In this document: positions 6,639 to 7,548 of the stretch, one piece after another
Layout of the letters: each line of letters begins with the position of its first letter
Position numbering within the stretch: position 1 is the first letter of the stretch
Translations under genes and position numbers: made by a program
DNA from: Actinomycetes bacterium
GTDB taxonomy: Bacteria > Actinomycetota > CALGFH01
Reading direction: 5' to 3'
Length of the DNA stretch: 7,548 nucleotides
Assembly (NCBI GenBank): GCA_030152105.1
Contig: JASLIH010000470.1
Coordinates: 1-7,548, forward strand
Notes under the pieces: generated by a model
The model's input: only the letters and a program-made list of their open reading frames with translations
Told to the model about the DNA's origin: nothing
Databases searched by the model: none

Positions 6639-7548
6639 TCAGGGACTCAGGGCCTGGGTCTGCTCGACGACGCGCCGGGCCGAGGGCTCGACCCGCTCCA
6701 GCACCGGCCGGGGGAACAGGCCGAGGACGATGATGGCGGCGACCAGCGGAGCAAGGATCGCCCATTCCCGGCCGGTCAGGTCGCCCAGGGCGCGGTTCTC
6801 GTCCCGCTCCAGCCGCCCGTGCCACATCCGCTGGTAGGCCCAGAGCAGGTAGACGGCGCCGAGGATCACCCCGCCGGTGGCCAGCACGGCGTACACGCGG
6901 TTCTCGAGGAAGGCCCCGAGCAGGGTGAGGAACTCGCCCACGAACCCGACCAGCCCGGGCAGGGCGACCGGCCCGAGGGTGATCACCAGCATGACCGCGG
7001 CCATGCGGGGCACCACCTGCTGGAGGCCGCCGAAGTCCTCGATCCGGCGGGTGCCGCGGCGCTCCTCGAGCATGCCCGTGATGAAGAACAGGCCGCCGAT
7101 GACCAGCCCGTGGGCGACCATGTAGAACACCCCGCCCTGGAGCCCCTGGATGTTGAAGGCGAAGATGCCCAGCACGATGAAGCCCAGATGGGAGACCGAG
7201 GAGTAGGCGACCAGGGTCTTGAAGTCGCGCTGCACGGTCGCGACCAGGGCGCAGTAGAGGATCCCGACCACGGCCAGGGTGAGCAGCACCGGCTGGGCCC
7301 AGTGGGCGCCGTCGGGGAACAGCGGCAGGGCGAAGCGCAGGAAGCCGTAGACGCCGAGCTTGGACATGACCCCGGCCAGCAGCACGGTGGTGGTGGTGGG
7401 GGCCTCGGTGTAGGCGTCGGGCAGCCAGGTGTGGAACGGCCACAGCGGGGTCTTGACGGCGAAGGCGGCGAAGAAGGCCAGGAACAGCCACCGCTGGGTG
7501 GACGGCGCCTTCTGGAAGTTGACCAGGGCCTCGTAGTCGAAGGTCGGG
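6639..7548 (-). CDS. nuoM: NADH-quinone oxidoreductase subunit M (partial, N-terminus beyond right edge)
   Basis: The C-terminal 302 residues of an antiporter-like proton-pumping subunit of NDH-1. The frame is open from the right edge to a TGA at 6641-6639. The first complete codon gives PTFDYEALVNFQKAPS, then the NuoM signature FAVKTPLWPFHTWLPDAYTE (29-48 of this fragment), followed by VLLAGVMSKLGVYGFLRF. Lys32 and Lys63 are 31 residues apart, as are the essential Lys234 and Lys265 of E. coli NuoM; on that alignment about 200 residues are missing. Further on, VATVQRDFKTLVAYSSVSHLGFIVLGIF (103-130) is family-typical. At least six hydrophobic segments remain. A GTG at 7385 is internal (Val55), not a start. 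The gene precedes nuoN in the usual nuoL-M-N order; nuoL is expected just right of the window. Confidence 0.95.
   Translation of the reverse strand, partial: PTFDYEALVNFQKAPSTQRWLFLAFFAAFAVKTPLWPFHTWLPDAYTEAPTTTTVLLAGVMSKLGVYGFLRFALPLFPDGAHWAQPVLLTLAVVGILYCALVATVQRDFKTLVAYSSVSHLGFIVLGIFAFNIQGLQGGVFYMVAHGLVIGGLFFITGMLEERRGTRRIEDFGGLQQVVPRMAAVMLVITLGPVALPGLVGFVGEFLTLLGAFLENRVYAVLATGGVILGAVYLLWAYQRMWHGRLERDENRALGDLTGREWAILAPLVAAIIVLGLFPRPVLERVEPSARRVVEQTQALSP

Noticed and set aside
7385..7400. Short GGT/GTG-like run resembling a microsatellite
   Set aside because: It encodes the run of four Thr in the conserved EAPTTTTVLLAG segment of NuoM and is explained by coding.
5515..7491. A 658-codon minus-strand frame overlapping nuoN and nuoM
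   Set aside because: The translation is Arg/Pro/Gly/Ala-rich and runs across two clear genes in a different frame. NuoM and NuoN signatures identify the real frames.
1..7548. CRISPR arrays, tRNA or rRNA genes, insertion sequences, toxin-antitoxin or phage genes
   Set aside because: No regularly spaced direct repeats, cloverleaf-like segments, transposase motifs or unexplained gaps were seen. The longest non-coding stretch between called genes is 34 bp.

Overview
The window is very GC-rich DNA (strong G/C at third codon positions, frequent GTG starts). It reads as the chromosome of an actinomycete-like, high-GC Gram-positive bacterium. I cannot name a genus: no rRNA or other taxonomic marker is present. 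Coding density is close to complete. No stretch over 300 bases lacks a gene, and I see no tRNA, rRNA, CRISPR array, insertion sequence or phage gene.

Left half, + strand (2-4093): the last 27 codons of what looks like a sensor histidine kinase are followed by a complete four-gene ABC importer of the polyamine/PotABCD-YdcSTUV type. The order is ATPase (120-1187), lipoprotein substrate-binding protein (1190-2398), permease 1 (2403-3281) and permease 2 (3281-4093). Junctions are 2 bp, 4 bp and a 1-bp TGATG overlap, so the four genes form one tight operon. The binding protein would capture the solute outside the membrane, the two permeases would form the channel, and a dimer of the ATPase would power import. 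The family fits spermidine/putrescine or a related cationic or small organic solute; the exact substrate is inferred.

Middle (4094-4110): only 17 bp separate the convergent operons. A GC-rich hairpin spans the end of the permease gene and this gap and may serve as a shared terminator.

Right half, - strand (4111-7548, read right to left): the 3' part of nuoM (runs off the right edge), complete nuoN, then a long-chain polyprenyl diphosphate synthase. Gaps are 15 bp and 2 bp. NuoM and NuoN are antiporter-like proton-pumping membrane subunits of respiratory complex I (NDH-1). The synthase probably makes the isoprenoid tail of menaquinone, the quinone that NDH-1 reduces in actinobacteria. The 3' end of the nuo operon therefore appears to link the electron-transfer enzyme to supply of its lipid substrate.

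This is mostly ordinary chromosomal content. I find no convincing new system. The points most worth a second look are the nuoN-polyprenyl synthase coupling, a possible leaderless promoter in front of the transporter, the unusual number of cysteines in the binding protein, and the hairpin between the convergent operons.
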